Positions 1 through 7,603 of a stretch of 64,000 nt of DNA are shown here, piece by piece. The translations under genes and the position numbers were made by a program. The notes below the pieces were generated by a model, which did not search any database, had not been told where the DNA came from, and saw nothing but the letters and a program-made list of their open reading frames with translations. Each line of letters starts with the position of its first letter. Positions within the stretch are counted from its first letter, which is position 1. The stretch is from Caldilinea sp. CFX5 (lineage in GTDB: Bacteria > Chloroflexota > Anaerolineae > Caldilineales > Caldilineaceae). The stretch covers positions 31,294-95,293 of the forward strand of contig QWII01000028.1 of NCBI GenBank assembly GCA_021405325.1, written 5' to 3'.

Positions 1-802
1 GCCCCCGTTCCTGTAATGCCTGGAGGACGCCGCTCAAAATTAGGTTGCCGCCGGCGATCAGCGCTGTCGGTGGGTGCGCCAGGGCAAAGAGCGCCTGGGT
101 TTCCTGATACCCTACCTGCTGGTTCATGCCAACCGCGCGCACCAGGGTCTGATCAACCGCCACACCGGCTTCGGCAAAGCCCGTATAATACCCCGCCAAG
201 CGCGCCCGCGCCGGGTCGAAATGCTCCGGGCCGCCAATCAAGCCGATACGGCGATGGCCTTGCGCCAGCAAGTGCAACACCGCCATCTTTGTACCGACAC
301 TGTGATCGGATTGCACGGCGCTGATCTGGGCGTGGTCGGGCCGTTGACGGTCGAGCATCACCGTCGGCACTTTGACTTCGTGCAGCAGATCGGTCACCTG
401 TGTCGGGCCATTGACAGCCGTAGAGAGAATCACGCCGCTCACTTGCCGCCGGGTAAAGAGGTTGAGATAGGCCAGGTCGGCCTCCGGCTGGTTTTGCGAA
501 CAGGCCAACAACATGGCATAGCCATATTGGGCCAGATAGTTGCTGGCGCTGGTGAAAATGTCGGCCATGATCGGGTTGGAGATAGCGCCCACCAAAAAGC
601 CGACCGTACGCGTATCGCCACGGCGCAAGCTGTGGGCCAGGAAATCGGGTTCATAGCCCAACGCCCGCGCGGCATTTTCAACCCGTAGGCGTAGTTTCTC
701 AGAAACATGGGGATGTTCACTCAAGGCGCGCGAAACCGACGAGATCGAGACCCCCGCCTGCCGGGCGACATCGTGAATGGTGACTTTTTTGTTGATCTCC
801 AT
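1..802 (-). CDS. LacI-family transcriptional regulator, partial (C-terminus off the left edge)
   Basis: The minus strand is open from an ATG at 802 to the window edge (267 codons). The first residues form a LacI helix-turn-helix (VTIHDVARQAGVSISSVSRAL, with a short N-terminal extension). A periplasmic-binding-like sugar domain follows, with typical RTVGFLVG, GVILS and RRIGLIGG segments. Such proteins repress sugar-use genes and are released by a sugar ligand. The missing part is about the last 60-70 residues of a usual 330-340. It is divergent from the Uma2 gene, and the two promoters overlap. No Shine-Dalgarno sequence is visible, and the -10 box lies 7 nt before the ATG, so the message may be leaderless. 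Its target operon is probably to the left of the window. The family call is secure; the ligand is unknown. Confidence 0.93.
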   Translation of the reverse strand, partial: MEINKKVTIHDVARQAGVSISSVSRALSEHPHVSEKLRLRVENAARALGYEPDFLAHSLRRGDTRTVGFLVGAISNPIMADIFTSASNYLAQYGYAMLLACSQNQPEADLAYLNLFTRRQVSGVILSTAVNGPTQVTDLLHEVKVPTVMLDRQRPDHAQISAVQSDHSVGTKMAVLHLLAQGHRRIGLIGGPEHFDPARARLAGYYTGFAEAGVAVDQTLVRAVGMNQQVGYQETQALFALAHPPTALIAGGNLILSGVLQALQERG

Positions 803-809
803 GTTGCCT

Positions 810-839
810 ATTGTAATGCGCCTATTGACTTTCGGGCAA
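810..839 (-). promoter_or_regulatory. Promoter of the left-edge LacI gene
   Basis: On the minus strand TTGCCC (834-839) and TACAAT (810-815) are separated by 18 bp. The predicted start of transcription falls at or next to the ATG at 802, which suggests a leaderless message. It overlaps the divergent promoter for the Uma2 gene. Confidence 0.45.
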
Positions 840-853
840 AACGCGACTACAAT
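825..853 (+). promoter_or_regulatory. Promoter of the Uma2 gene
   Basis: TTGACT (825-830) and TACAAT (848-853) are separated by exactly 17 bp, 41 bp upstream of the ATG at 895. The match to a sigma-70 promoter is good. The -35 box of the opposing LacI promoter lies inside this spacer, so the two promoters should interfere with each other. Confidence 0.6.
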
Positions 854-894
854 CTCCAAGACGCAGCCGGTAAGCGTGCGCAAAGGAGAACGAA

Positions 895-1971
895 ATGAGT
901 GCAAAAATTGTCGAACCACCGATTGTACTAGCGTCAAAGCCGGTAGTCACCAATGGCGCGGCTACTATGACGAACGCTGATTCGCAAACCAATGGTATGC
1001 ATGATACCCTACCGAGCTTACCCACCTTCCCCCTGGAATCCGGTTGGCGTACTGTCCGTGATCCGGTCAGTGGCGCGTCTCGCCAAGTACCCTTAACGCT
1101 GCGCGACATCCTTTTTCCAACCGAAGATGATATCGGAGTTGTCTACATGGCGCAAAGCCCCATGCACAATTTGTTGACTGGCCTGTTGTATGCCATGTTG
1201 CATACCTATCTTGGCGTGCGGGAGTGGCTGATTCTCCATGATGTACTCGTATTGTGGGGCATTCGTGGCATCCCGCCGAAGAGTCCGGATATCGTTGCTT
1301 TTCCCGGCGGGCGCTTCCCAGCCAAGGAAAAATCCTACCGGGTCGGGCGTGACGGCCCAATGCCGGCCTTTGTCATCGAAATCACTTCTGACGAGACGCG
1401 GGCCGATGATTTGTATATCAAGCCGCTCCACTATGCCGCGTTGGGTATCCAGGAATTTTTGATCATTGATATTTTGAATAAAGCCACCGAACCGTGGGAG
1501 TTGATCGGCTTTCGGTTGGACAACGGTCCCTACTATCGCCGCTTGCCGGCTGATGCCGAAGGGGGCGTCACCTTTACTACCGTTGGTTTGCGCTTTGTGG
1601 CGGTCAATCGCTCCCGAATTGAGGTTTATGATAGCGCCACCGGGCAACGCCTCTTTACTAGTGAGGAATTGAAGGCTCAAGCGGAAGCGGAAGCGCAACG
1701 CGCTGAAGTCGAAGCGCAACGCGCTGAAGTCGAAGCGCAACGCGCTGAAGCCGAAGCGCAACGCGCTGAAGCCGAAGCGCAACGCGCCGAAGCCGAAGCG
1801 CAACGCGCTGAAGCCGAAGCGCAACGCGCTGAAGCCGAAGCTGTGCGCGCTAGAATGGAAGCCGCCGCCCGCCGTAAAGCGGAAGCGCGCAACGCTGAAC
1901 TGGAACGCCAACTCCGTGAATTACGCAGCCAATATAACATCCAGTCACCACCGGAAGAAGGACAGGGATAA
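895..1971 (+). CDS. Uma2-family (DUF820) putative endonuclease with repetitive coiled-coil tail
   Basis: This 358-residue protein belongs to the Uma2/DUF820 family, a PD-(D/E)XK nuclease fold common in Cyanobacteria and Chloroflexota whose biological role is not settled. A segment SPDIVAF near residue 129, then FVIEITS and K-x-x-x-Y-x-x-x-GIQEFLIIDI, match the family core with its acidic metal ligands. The last about 100 residues are a charged helix built from AEAQRAE heptads encoded by tandem 21-bp repeats, which is a common Uma2 tail. The start follows AAAGGAGAACGAA. The protein is longer than a bare Uma2 domain (about 190 residues) because of an N-terminal 80-residue extension and the coiled coil. 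The gene is monocistronic and converges with the next gene with only 7 bp between stops. Confidence 0.88.
   Translation: MSAKIVEPPIVLASKPVVTNGAATMTNADSQTNGMHDTLPSLPTFPLESGWRTVRDPVSGASRQVPLTLRDILFPTEDDIGVVYMAQSPMHNLLTGLLYAMLHTYLGVREWLILHDVLVLWGIRGIPPKSPDIVAFPGGRFPAKEKSYRVGRDGPMPAFVIEITSDETRADDLYIKPLHYAALGIQEFLIIDILNKATEPWELIGFRLDNGPYYRRLPADAEGGVTFTTVGLRFVAVNRSRIEVYDSATGQRLFTSEELKAQAEAEAQRAEVEAQRAEVEAQRAEAEAQRAEAEAQRAEAEAQRAEAEAQRAEAEAVRARMEAAARRKAEARNAELERQLRELRSQYNIQSPPEEGQG
1690..1836 (+). repeat. Seven tandem 21-bp repeats inside the Uma2 gene
   Basis: Seven consecutive 21-bp units encode the heptad EAQRAE(A/V). Units 1-2 end in GTC (Val) and units 3-7 in GCC (Ala), so the array probably grew by unit duplication. 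Copy number changes would stay in frame and would lengthen or shorten the coiled coil. Confidence 0.9.
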
Positions 1972-1978
1972 GAAGCTG

Positions 1979-3112
1979 TTACTGTAAGAAATCGGCAAAA
2001 TTTTCTTGCGAAATGGTTTCGAGATCAGCGGTCGGGTAGGCATCTAGGAACTCCTGGGCGGTTGCGCGTTTGATAGCGCCGCCGCTCCACTTAAATTCAA
2101 AGCCAAGCAATCTGCCGCCCTGTTCTTCGATCAGATCGATCTCTTTCTGGTCGTAGGTGCGCCAGAAGTAGCGATTGACCAGGCGACCGGCATATTCATG
2201 GGCTTTCCTCCGCTCCGTCATGAGGAAATTTTCCCACAGTTCGCCTACATCGTTGCGTAGCGCCAGGGGGTTAAAGTTCTGGATCAGACTATTGCGCACG
2301 CCATTGTCATAGAAGTAGTAGCGGGCATTCTTGGTGATCTCCTTGCGCAAATTGCGTGAGAAGCCGCCCACCCGGTAGATGACAAAGACCTTCTCCAAGA
2401 GATCCAGATACCGCTCCACTGTTTGGCGGTTGATGCTGAGGTTGGTGGCTAGTTCACTGACCGAGACCTCGTGGCCGATCTGAAAAGCCAGCAGTCGCAA
2501 CAGATCGACCAGCTTATCGGCGCGGCGCAACCCTTCCAATTCAAGCAGATCGCGGAAGAGATAGGAACCGACCAACTCACCCAGCAGCCGTTCGCGCAAG
2601 TGGGCCGGACTGGTCACGATCTCCGGGTAGCCGCCCCAGATCAACCACTGTTCCAGCGCCGCGCGCGCTTCAAATGCACCCAGCGCCCGGCTGATTTCGG
2701 GGTAGCTCAAGGGATAGAGGGTAAAGGTCAGCCTCCGGCCGGTCAGCGGTTCGTTGACCTTATTCGCCAGATCAAACGAAGCGGAACCCGTGGCAAGAAT
2801 GGTGATCTCCGGGTGGTTATCAATCAAAATCTTCAAGTTGAGACCAATATCAGACACCCGCTGCGCTTCATCAATGATCAAGACCTCGGCGTCGGCAAGG
2901 ACGGCATCCAGCGTCTGGCGATTTTGCGACGCTAGGGCGTCTCGGTAAAGTAGTTCGTCGGCGTTGATGTAGCGCGTGCGGCGGTTGATTGTCTGCAATA
3001 GCTCCTTTGCCAACGTCGTTTTGCCAACCTGGCGCGGGCCATAGAGGACGATCACCTTGCCGGGGAGCAGGCTGGTTTGGAGTAGTGTTTGGAGCAAGCG
3101 TTCAATTTTCAT
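1979..3112 (-). CDS. AAA+ ATPase with DUF4143 domain
   Basis: This 377-residue protein has a Walker A motif GPRQVGKTTL near residue 25, a Walker B motif VLIIDEAQ near residue 85 and a sensor segment ITILATGS. A winged-helix-like middle part and a C-terminal DUF4143 region (FWRTYDQKEIDLIEEQGGRL) with a PD-(D/E)XK-like D-L-I-E...EFKW core follow. Proteins of this type are widespread in bacteria and archaea and have no proven role. A frame extending 21 nt further upstream exists, but the start at 3112 is preferred because an extended -10 box sits just before it. The gene converges with Uma2. Confidence 0.88.
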   Translation of the reverse strand: MKIERLLQTLLQTSLLPGKVIVLYGPRQVGKTTLAKELLQTINRRTRYINADELLYRDALASQNRQTLDAVLADAEVLIIDEAQRVSDIGLNLKILIDNHPEITILATGSASFDLANKVNEPLTGRRLTFTLYPLSYPEISRALGAFEARAALEQWLIWGGYPEIVTSPAHLRERLLGELVGSYLFRDLLELEGLRRADKLVDLLRLLAFQIGHEVSVSELATNLSINRQTVERYLDLLEKVFVIYRVGGFSRNLRKEITKNARYYFYDNGVRNSLIQNFNPLALRNDVGELWENFLMTERRKAHEYAGRLVNRYFWRTYDQKEIDLIEEQGGRLLGFEFKWSGGAIKRATAQEFLDAYPTADLETISQENFADFLQ

Positions 3113-3118
3113 GAATTT

Positions 3119-3148
3119 ATTATAGCAAACCATCGGTATTTATAGAAA
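3119..3148 (-). promoter_or_regulatory. Extended -10 promoter of the AAA/DUF4143 gene
   Basis: The minus strand carries TGCTATAAT, a perfect extended -10 box (TATAAT at 3119-3124), with TTTCTA 18 bp upstream. The box ends only 6 nt before the ATG at 3112 and no Shine-Dalgarno sequence is present, so a leaderless transcript is likely. Confidence 0.5.
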
Positions 3149-3282
3149 TTTTATTGTATAGATCTAATTCTTCGTTTTTTTCTTTCTTTAGGCAGAACTT
3201 ACAAACTACAAACAGAAATCATTGACAAAATAATCGAAAAGCGATTTTTCTTTGTCTGATTCTGCCTTCTAAGGTTAGATAA

Positions 3283-4077
3283 ATGACCACTACCGATCTC
3301 CACACCTGGATCGAAACCGGCAAAACCAGGGACCTCTACGCCGACGGCCCTGGCCTGAACCCACCCGATACCTGGGTTTCGCCGACCTATCGCTACTTTT
3401 GTATGACGATCCCGAAGGCGGCATGTAGTAAGATCAAGTTCGTGCTGCAAGAACTGGAAGGCTTGCCGCTGCCGCCCGATCCCTTCGCCGTTCACGAACG
3501 TAACACGCCCGGTTTCCGCTTTGTCCCCAGCCTTGCCGACTTTACTACGGCAGAGGGAGTGGCCATCCTGACGAGCAACGATTGGTTTCGCTTTGCCTTT
3601 GTGCGCAACCCCTATGCCCGACTCTTTTCCGCCTATAAGCAGAAGGTACTGGATCTGACCTCACCCTATATCGGTTTTCGTGAGGCGATTCGGCAGCACG
3701 CCGGCTATCCCACGCCACCGAGTGGCGCCTTGGGCGGTGTCGGCTTTGCCGATTTTGTCCACTACATCGCCACGCAACCGGACGCGTTACGTGACGGCCA
3801 CTGGAAATCACAAACCGGCACGTTACATCTGGACATCATTCGCTATGATTTCATCGGGCGCGTCGAAACCTTTGTGCAGGACTTTACACAGGTCCTACAC
3901 CGCTTTCATGCCCCACCAGCGTTGCTGGCGACACTGACTGAACGCGTGAATACAACCGTCAAACTACCACTCGCCGTCGCCTATAACAAGGTGTTGGCCG
4001 ACTTGGTCTATACCCTCTACCGTGCTGATTTTGAGACGTTCGGCTACGCGCAAGATAGTTGGATGTTCATCGATTGA
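3283..4077 (+). CDS. Sulfotransferase family 2-like protein
   Basis: This 264-residue protein resembles carbohydrate sulfotransferases that use PAPS (Sulfotransfer_2 type). Both PAPS-binding signatures are visible: a 5'-phosphosulfate loop FCMTIPKAACSKIKF near residue 40, and a 3'-phosphate site FAFVRNPYARLFSAYK near residue 104. The C-terminal half contains the usual FIGRVETFVQDF segment. No membrane segment or signal peptide is seen, so it should act in the cytoplasm. The likely substrate is a sugar or glycolipid hydroxyl, but this is not readable from sequence. TAAGG precedes the ATG by 7 nt. It is isolated between the AAA gene and a hypothetical gene, with no sulfate-activation genes nearby. 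Confidence 0.85.
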   Translation: MTTTDLHTWIETGKTRDLYADGPGLNPPDTWVSPTYRYFCMTIPKAACSKIKFVLQELEGLPLPPDPFAVHERNTPGFRFVPSLADFTTAEGVAILTSNDWFRFAFVRNPYARLFSAYKQKVLDLTSPYIGFREAIRQHAGYPTPPSGALGGVGFADFVHYIATQPDALRDGHWKSQTGTLHLDIIRYDFIGRVETFVQDFTQVLHRFHAPPALLATLTERVNTTVKLPLAVAYNKVLADLVYTLYRADFETFGYAQDSWMFID

Positions 4078-4117
4078 CACTGCTGACCGTACAAAATGCA
4101 ACCACCCACTTTTACAA

Positions 4118-4146
4118 TTGACAACTAACGTTAGTTGCGATAGTAT
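4118..4146 (+). promoter_or_regulatory. Promoter with a perfect 16-bp palindrome in its spacer
   Basis: TTGACA (4118-4123) and TAGTAT (4141-4146) are 17 bp apart upstream of the hypothetical gene at 4205. The perfect palindrome CAACTAACGTTAGTTG (4122-4137) lies between the two boxes, where a bound dimeric repressor would block RNA polymerase. The regulator is unknown. Confidence 0.5.
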
Positions 4147-4204
4147 AAGCTGACTTGGGTAATCAAGCGAACAGCGAGTCGATTTTGTTGAAAAGAGGAT
4201 GCAC

Positions 4205-4759
4205 ATGGCGCTGTATACGGAGCGTTTTATTCAAGAGATCACTGGGCTGGTCGCCCAGTGGCAGAAAGAGCTAGGGGCAGCGTTGGGGCAGCCATCACCG
4301 CCCCCGAATGGCGGTGACACTTCGGCGCCAAATCCACTACAACAGAAACTGGCGCTGTTGATCCAGGTCGCCAACGGCGAGTTGACCCGCGGGAACACGT
4401 CCAAAGCAACTGTGCAGCAAGTTGAAACGGCGTTGCAAGATCTGCTCCGATTACTCCTGGGCAACTCTTTACACGCCAAGGCAACCTGGCCGGCTGATTT
4501 TTGGCAGAGTGACCTGGGCATTTTGGTTTCGCGGGTACGTTGGTGGCTCTCGGCGGATGAGTTGATTACCATTAGTAATGCCGCAGCGTTGGCTTTTGGT
4601 GAAAACAGCCAGGCCAACCGTATGCGGATTGTGCGGGCAATTGACAGCGGTCTGCTGGACTGGGTTCCCGACCCCTCGGTGGTGAATCCGCAGCAGAATC
4701 GACGGGTGTTGCGTCCCCAAGTCGAACGGTTGCGCGACCAACGACGGTTGCCGGAATAG
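4205..4759 (+). CDS. Hypothetical protein with possible helix-turn-helix C-terminus
   Basis: I do not recognise this 184-residue soluble protein. The N-terminal half is helical with a Pro/Gly-rich linker at residues 27-42. The C-terminal part (LITISNAAALAFG...MRIVRAIDSGLLDWV...RRVLRPQVERLRDQ) looks like the helix-turn-helix plus wing arrangement of MerR/excisionase-like DNA-binding domains. That reading is an inference. The ATG at 4205 is preferred over one at 4199 because AGAGG is then at 6 nt. It is followed 19 bp later by a kinase gene, and both probably share the palindrome-bearing promoter, so the protein could be the autoregulator. Confidence 0.7.
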   Translation: MALYTERFIQEITGLVAQWQKELGAALGQPSPPPNGGDTSAPNPLQQKLALLIQVANGELTRGNTSKATVQQVETALQDLLRLLLGNSLHAKATWPADFWQSDLGILVSRVRWWLSADELITISNAAALAFGENSQANRMRIVRAIDSGLLDWVPDPSVVNPQQNRRVLRPQVERLRDQRRLPE

Positions 4760-4778
4760 TCAAAAGGAATGAACAAAG

Positions 4779-5795
4779 ATGAACATGTTAATCCCAGAAG
4801 TAAAGCGGGACGCCGTCCAACGAGCGCTGCAAGCGACCTTCAACACAACCACGATTGACACGCTCGAACTCCTGGCCGGCGGTCTTTCGTCAGCGCTGGT
4901 CTATAAAATGGTCATTAACGGCAAGCCCTATGTCTTGCGGCTCATGATGGCGACCGATGAATTGCGCGACCCGGCGCGCTATATTACCTGTCTGCAACAC
5001 GCCGCCACGGCCGGGATTGCCCCAAGAGTCTATTACGCCAACGTCGAAGAGGCGCTGGTGATTACCGACTTTATCACAGCCAACGCTCGCCTCAGTGAAT
5101 ATGCCACACCGGCGGAGCGGTTGCGGCTCCTGGCGCAGACGGTCAAGGCCATTCATGCCCTGCCGCGCTTTCCCAGCCTGGTGAACTTTTTGGATGGCGT
5201 TGATCGCTTTATTGAACAATTCCACGCCTCGGCTTTGCTACCGACAAGCGCAACCGCCGAACACTTCCATGCCTATGCCGCCATCCAGCAAGTCTATCCG
5301 CGCCATGACACCGATCTGGTCGCCAGCCATAATGACCTCAATCCCGGCAACATGTTGTTTGATGGCCGCAAGCTTTGGATCATCGACTGGGAAGCGGCTT
5401 TCTGCAATGATCGCTATGTCGATTTGGCGATTGCCGCCCGCCCCTTTGTGACCAATGAAACAGAGGAAACGCTCTACCTCCAGAGCTACTTCGGCGCTAC
5501 CCTGGATGCGTATAAACGCGCCCGCTACTTCTTGATGCAACAGGTCTGTCACATGTACTACGCCATGATCATGCTGAAATTCGCCGCCATCCAGAAGCCG
5601 CCGCACATCACCGCCGATCCCACTATGGCGACAGGCAGCCTGCGGGCGTTTCACGAGCAGATCGGCGCTGGTGCGGTCGCGCTGGCGACGTATGAAGGGC
5701 AGTTAGGTTATGGGAAAACGTTGCTAAATGAGGCTTTGCATCACATGACCGGGCCGCAATTTACCGCCGCCATTCAGACGGTGGCCGCCGGATAA
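4779..5795 (+). CDS. Aminoglycoside/choline-kinase-like phosphotransferase
   Basis: This 338-residue protein has the APH fold of kinases acting on small molecules. The N-lobe begins with LLAGGLSSALVYKMVINGKPYVLRLM, where the Lys/Arg cluster should hold ATP. The Brenner motif is intact as SHNDLNPGNMLF (His-Asn-Asp...Asn, near residue 184), and the metal-binding aspartate is in IIDWEAA near residue 204. The W-E after the Asp is typical of the choline and thiamine kinase branch. It is probably co-transcribed with the upstream hypothetical gene (19-bp gap). Unlike the six kinase-like proteins at 29-41 kb, all catalytic positions are canonical. The substrate is unknown. Confidence 0.85.
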   Translation: MNMLIPEVKRDAVQRALQATFNTTTIDTLELLAGGLSSALVYKMVINGKPYVLRLMMATDELRDPARYITCLQHAATAGIAPRVYYANVEEALVITDFITANARLSEYATPAERLRLLAQTVKAIHALPRFPSLVNFLDGVDRFIEQFHASALLPTSATAEHFHAYAAIQQVYPRHDTDLVASHNDLNPGNMLFDGRKLWIIDWEAAFCNDRYVDLAIAARPFVTNETEETLYLQSYFGATLDAYKRARYFLMQQVCHMYYAMIMLKFAAIQKPPHITADPTMATGSLRAFHEQIGAGAVALATYEGQLGYGKTLLNEALHHMTGPQFTAAIQTVAAG

Positions 5796-5925
5796 GCGAC
5801 TGCTCACGAAACCGGCGCGCGCCAACGGGTTGTTGATTTTCGTGTTTTCCCCTATAATGCAGGCGTCCCCAATCCCAACCCACCCTTTATCGAGAAACGG
5901 CTACCGATCAGGAAAGGAAGAAACT

Positions 5926-6468
5926 ATGGCTGACCAAGCAGAGCAGGCCGCAACGCAAGCCGGCTTTAACCAGGACGCGCTTGTGGGGCTGATGAACCAT
6001 GTCAAGGGGAAACCGGAAGCGGGCAAAACGGTATGGAAGGCGCAAACGCAGTGGCAGGGCGGCTTCCGTAGTCAAGCGCAGATTCGCAACTTTACCGTGG
6101 CAATGGATGAACCGCCGCCGCTGGGTGGCTCCGACACGGCGCCCAATATGGTAGAGATGGTACTGGGCGCCTATGGCTGTTGTCTCACCACCGGCTATGC
6201 GATGAACGCGGCGCTGCGAGGCATCGAGTTAGAAGATGTACAGATTGAAATCGAAGGCGATCTCGATCTGAATGGTTTCTTCGGTCTGCAAGATCCCAAC
6301 CAGTGCTGGCCGGGCTACACCAATGTCCGCACCAAAGTGACCTTAAAAGCGCCCAAAGCCACGCCGGAACAATTGCAGGCGCTGCATGAGACGGTGATCA
6401 ACACCTCGCCGGTGGGATCGATCCTGGCGCGCCCGATCAGTCTGTCCACAGAATTAGCTGTCGCTTAA
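5926..6468 (+). CDS. OsmC-family protein lacking the second cysteine
   Basis: This 180-residue protein has the OsmC/Ohr-like fold, normally a thiol-dependent hydroperoxide reductase. The helix with the reactive cysteine is visible as VLGAYGCCLTTGYAMNAA near residue 84, with two adjacent Cys residues. The second family cysteine, usually in a (H/N)CPV-type motif, is replaced by Ser in NTSPVGSIL near residue 165. It may therefore use a Cys-Cys pair or have another role. The ATG at 5926 follows GGAAAGGAAG. A longer frame from 5830 is rejected because it has no ribosome-binding site and adds an unrelated Pro-rich stretch. It converges with the aldolase gene across a long hairpin. Confidence 0.87.
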   Translation: MADQAEQAATQAGFNQDALVGLMNHVKGKPEAGKTVWKAQTQWQGGFRSQAQIRNFTVAMDEPPPLGGSDTAPNMVEMVLGAYGCCLTTGYAMNAALRGIELEDVQIEIEGDLDLNGFFGLQDPNQCWPGYTNVRTKVTLKAPKATPEQLQALHETVINTSPVGSILARPISLSTELAVA

Positions 6469-6512
6469 ATTCAAAAGTGCGCAAGAACTTTTTGACGCCT
6501 TGGGGTTCAGTC

Positions 6513-6581
6513 CAGTTAACACGGATAGGGAGGAACACAGATACTTTTTTTATCTGTGTTCCTCCCTATCCGTGTTAACTG
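6513..6581. repeat. Perfect 31-bp inverted repeat between convergent genes
   Basis: Arms 6513-6543 and 6551-6581 are perfect complements around a 7-nt T-rich loop. It lies between the OsmC stop (6468) and the aldolase stop (6598), so it can serve both genes as a terminator-like hairpin, though no long U-tract follows either arm. Its length and perfection exceed an ordinary terminator. Confidence 0.85.
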
Positions 6582-6597
6582 ACTTTATTTCTGCCTC

Positions 6598-7389
6598 TTA
6601 TCCGATAGCCTTACGTAATGCGCCGGTTGCTGCCAACCCGGCACTCATCAACAGGCCCGTTTCGGCGCTGTAGCTGACCATGTGAATGCCTTTTTGAATC
6701 CACTGCGTCGCCAGTTGGATATCGGCCAGTTGGATGGCGGCGGCGACATTATGTTTTTGACAGGCGGCCACAACTTTTTCAATCGCCGCGACCATCGTTG
6801 GCGAAGTCGTCTGCCCATGCACGCCCAGCGAAATCGAAAGATCGTTCGGCCCGATAAAGAGGACATCCACCCCCGGCACGGCGGCAATCTCTTCCACCTG
6901 TTCCAGCGCTTCTTTGGTCTCAATCTGAATGACCAACATCGTCTCTTCGTTGGCCCGCGCCATGATGTCGGCTACGTTGCCGCCCAGGAAGTTGGTATGG
7001 GCGCGATTCAAGGCGCAGCCGCGCGCCCCCACCGGCGGATACTTGATGATCTGCGCCGCCTGCCGCACCTGTTCCACATTGGTCACGCGTGGCAACATCA
7101 CCCCCTGCGCGCCCACATCCAGCGACTGGGCCAGATAAGGATAGGCCAGATCCGGCACGCGCACAACCGGCGTGAGGCCATAACAACGCGCCGCCCGACT
7201 CAGATCGGCGATGGTCTCAATGGTAAAGGGGCCATGCTCATTGTCAATGATGCAAAAATCAAAGCCCGCATTCGCCAGCAACTGCATAATCGCCGCCTGC
7301 CGGATTTCGGCCACCATCGTGCCGAGCACTAATTTCCCCTCGCGCAAGGCATGTTTCACCCGCGTCGAGGCAATGATTGCTTCTGTCAT
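6598..7389 (-). CDS. HpcH/HpaI-family class II aldolase
   Basis: This 263-residue protein belongs to the metal-dependent HpcH/HpaI aldolase family, which cleaves 2-keto-3-deoxy acids to pyruvate and an aldehyde. The catalytic His lies in IIDNEHGPF near residue 52, the pyruvate-binding Arg in PVVRVPD, and the metal ligands Glu and Asp in VIQIETKEAL and FIGPNDLS. The length is standard. It is a single transcription unit on the minus strand. Together with the paralogue at 61021 it points to sugar-acid catabolism. The exact substrate (for example a rhamnonate- or glucarate-derived keto acid) cannot be read from sequence. Confidence 0.9.
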   Translation of the reverse strand: MTEAIIASTRVKHALREGKLVLGTMVAEIRQAAIMQLLANAGFDFCIIDNEHGPFTIETIADLSRAARCYGLTPVVRVPDLAYPYLAQSLDVGAQGVMLPRVTNVEQVRQAAQIIKYPPVGARGCALNRAHTNFLGGNVADIMARANEETMLVIQIETKEALEQVEEIAAVPGVDVLFIGPNDLSISLGVHGQTTSPTMVAAIEKVVAACQKHNVAAAIQLADIQLATQWIQKGIHMVSYSAETGLLMSAGLAATGALRKAIG

Positions 7390-7418
7390 CTCTACTCTTT
7401 TCTAACCGAATAAATATA

Positions 7419-7601
7419 GAACGCGGATTGAGCGGATTCGGCAGATCAAGGCAGATTTTATTCAACTAGGAGTTACGCAGTTGCCCGGGAACGCCGGCAT
7501 CCTGCCGGCTGGCCGTCAGAGATGGCAGCGCTCCCAACTGCGTAACTCCTATCAACAATAAAAATCCGTGTTAATCCGCCGAATCCGTTCAATCCGCGTT
7601 C
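7419..7601. repeat. Imperfect inverted repeat interrupted by an 85-bp element
   Basis: The outer arms (about 7419-7460 and 7560-7601) pair imperfectly. Both contain GCGGATT and GGATTCGGC-like blocks in opposite orientation. The loop contains the 85-bp palindromic element at 7467-7551 and its 5-bp target duplication, so the hairpin is older than the insertion. Confidence 0.75.
7467..7551. mobile_element. 85-bp palindromic element, copy A (flanked by TCAAC duplication)
   Basis: The ends are TAGGAGTTACGCAGTTG and its exact complement. The core is a separate GC-rich palindrome (CGCCGGCAT...GCCGGCTGGC region) unlike that of copies B and C. TCAAC occurs on both sides (7462-7466 and 7552-7556), a perfect 5-bp target-site duplication. 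No protein is encoded, so it must be moved by a transposase elsewhere. Confidence 0.85.
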
Positions 7602-7603
7602 CA

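Noticed and set aside
1690..1836. CRISPR-like regular repeats
   Set aside because: Units are 21 bp without spacers and are translated; they encode a coiled coil. No cas gene is present.
1093..1911. Minus-strand frame with FGFSALR repeats
   Set aside because: It is the reverse reading of the Uma2 heptad repeats.
7467..7551. TA target duplication of a mariner/IS630-type element
   Set aside because: All copies start with TA and end with TA, but the 5-bp flanks TCAAC and TGGTG are duplicated outside these bases, which fits an 85-bp element with 5-bp duplications better.
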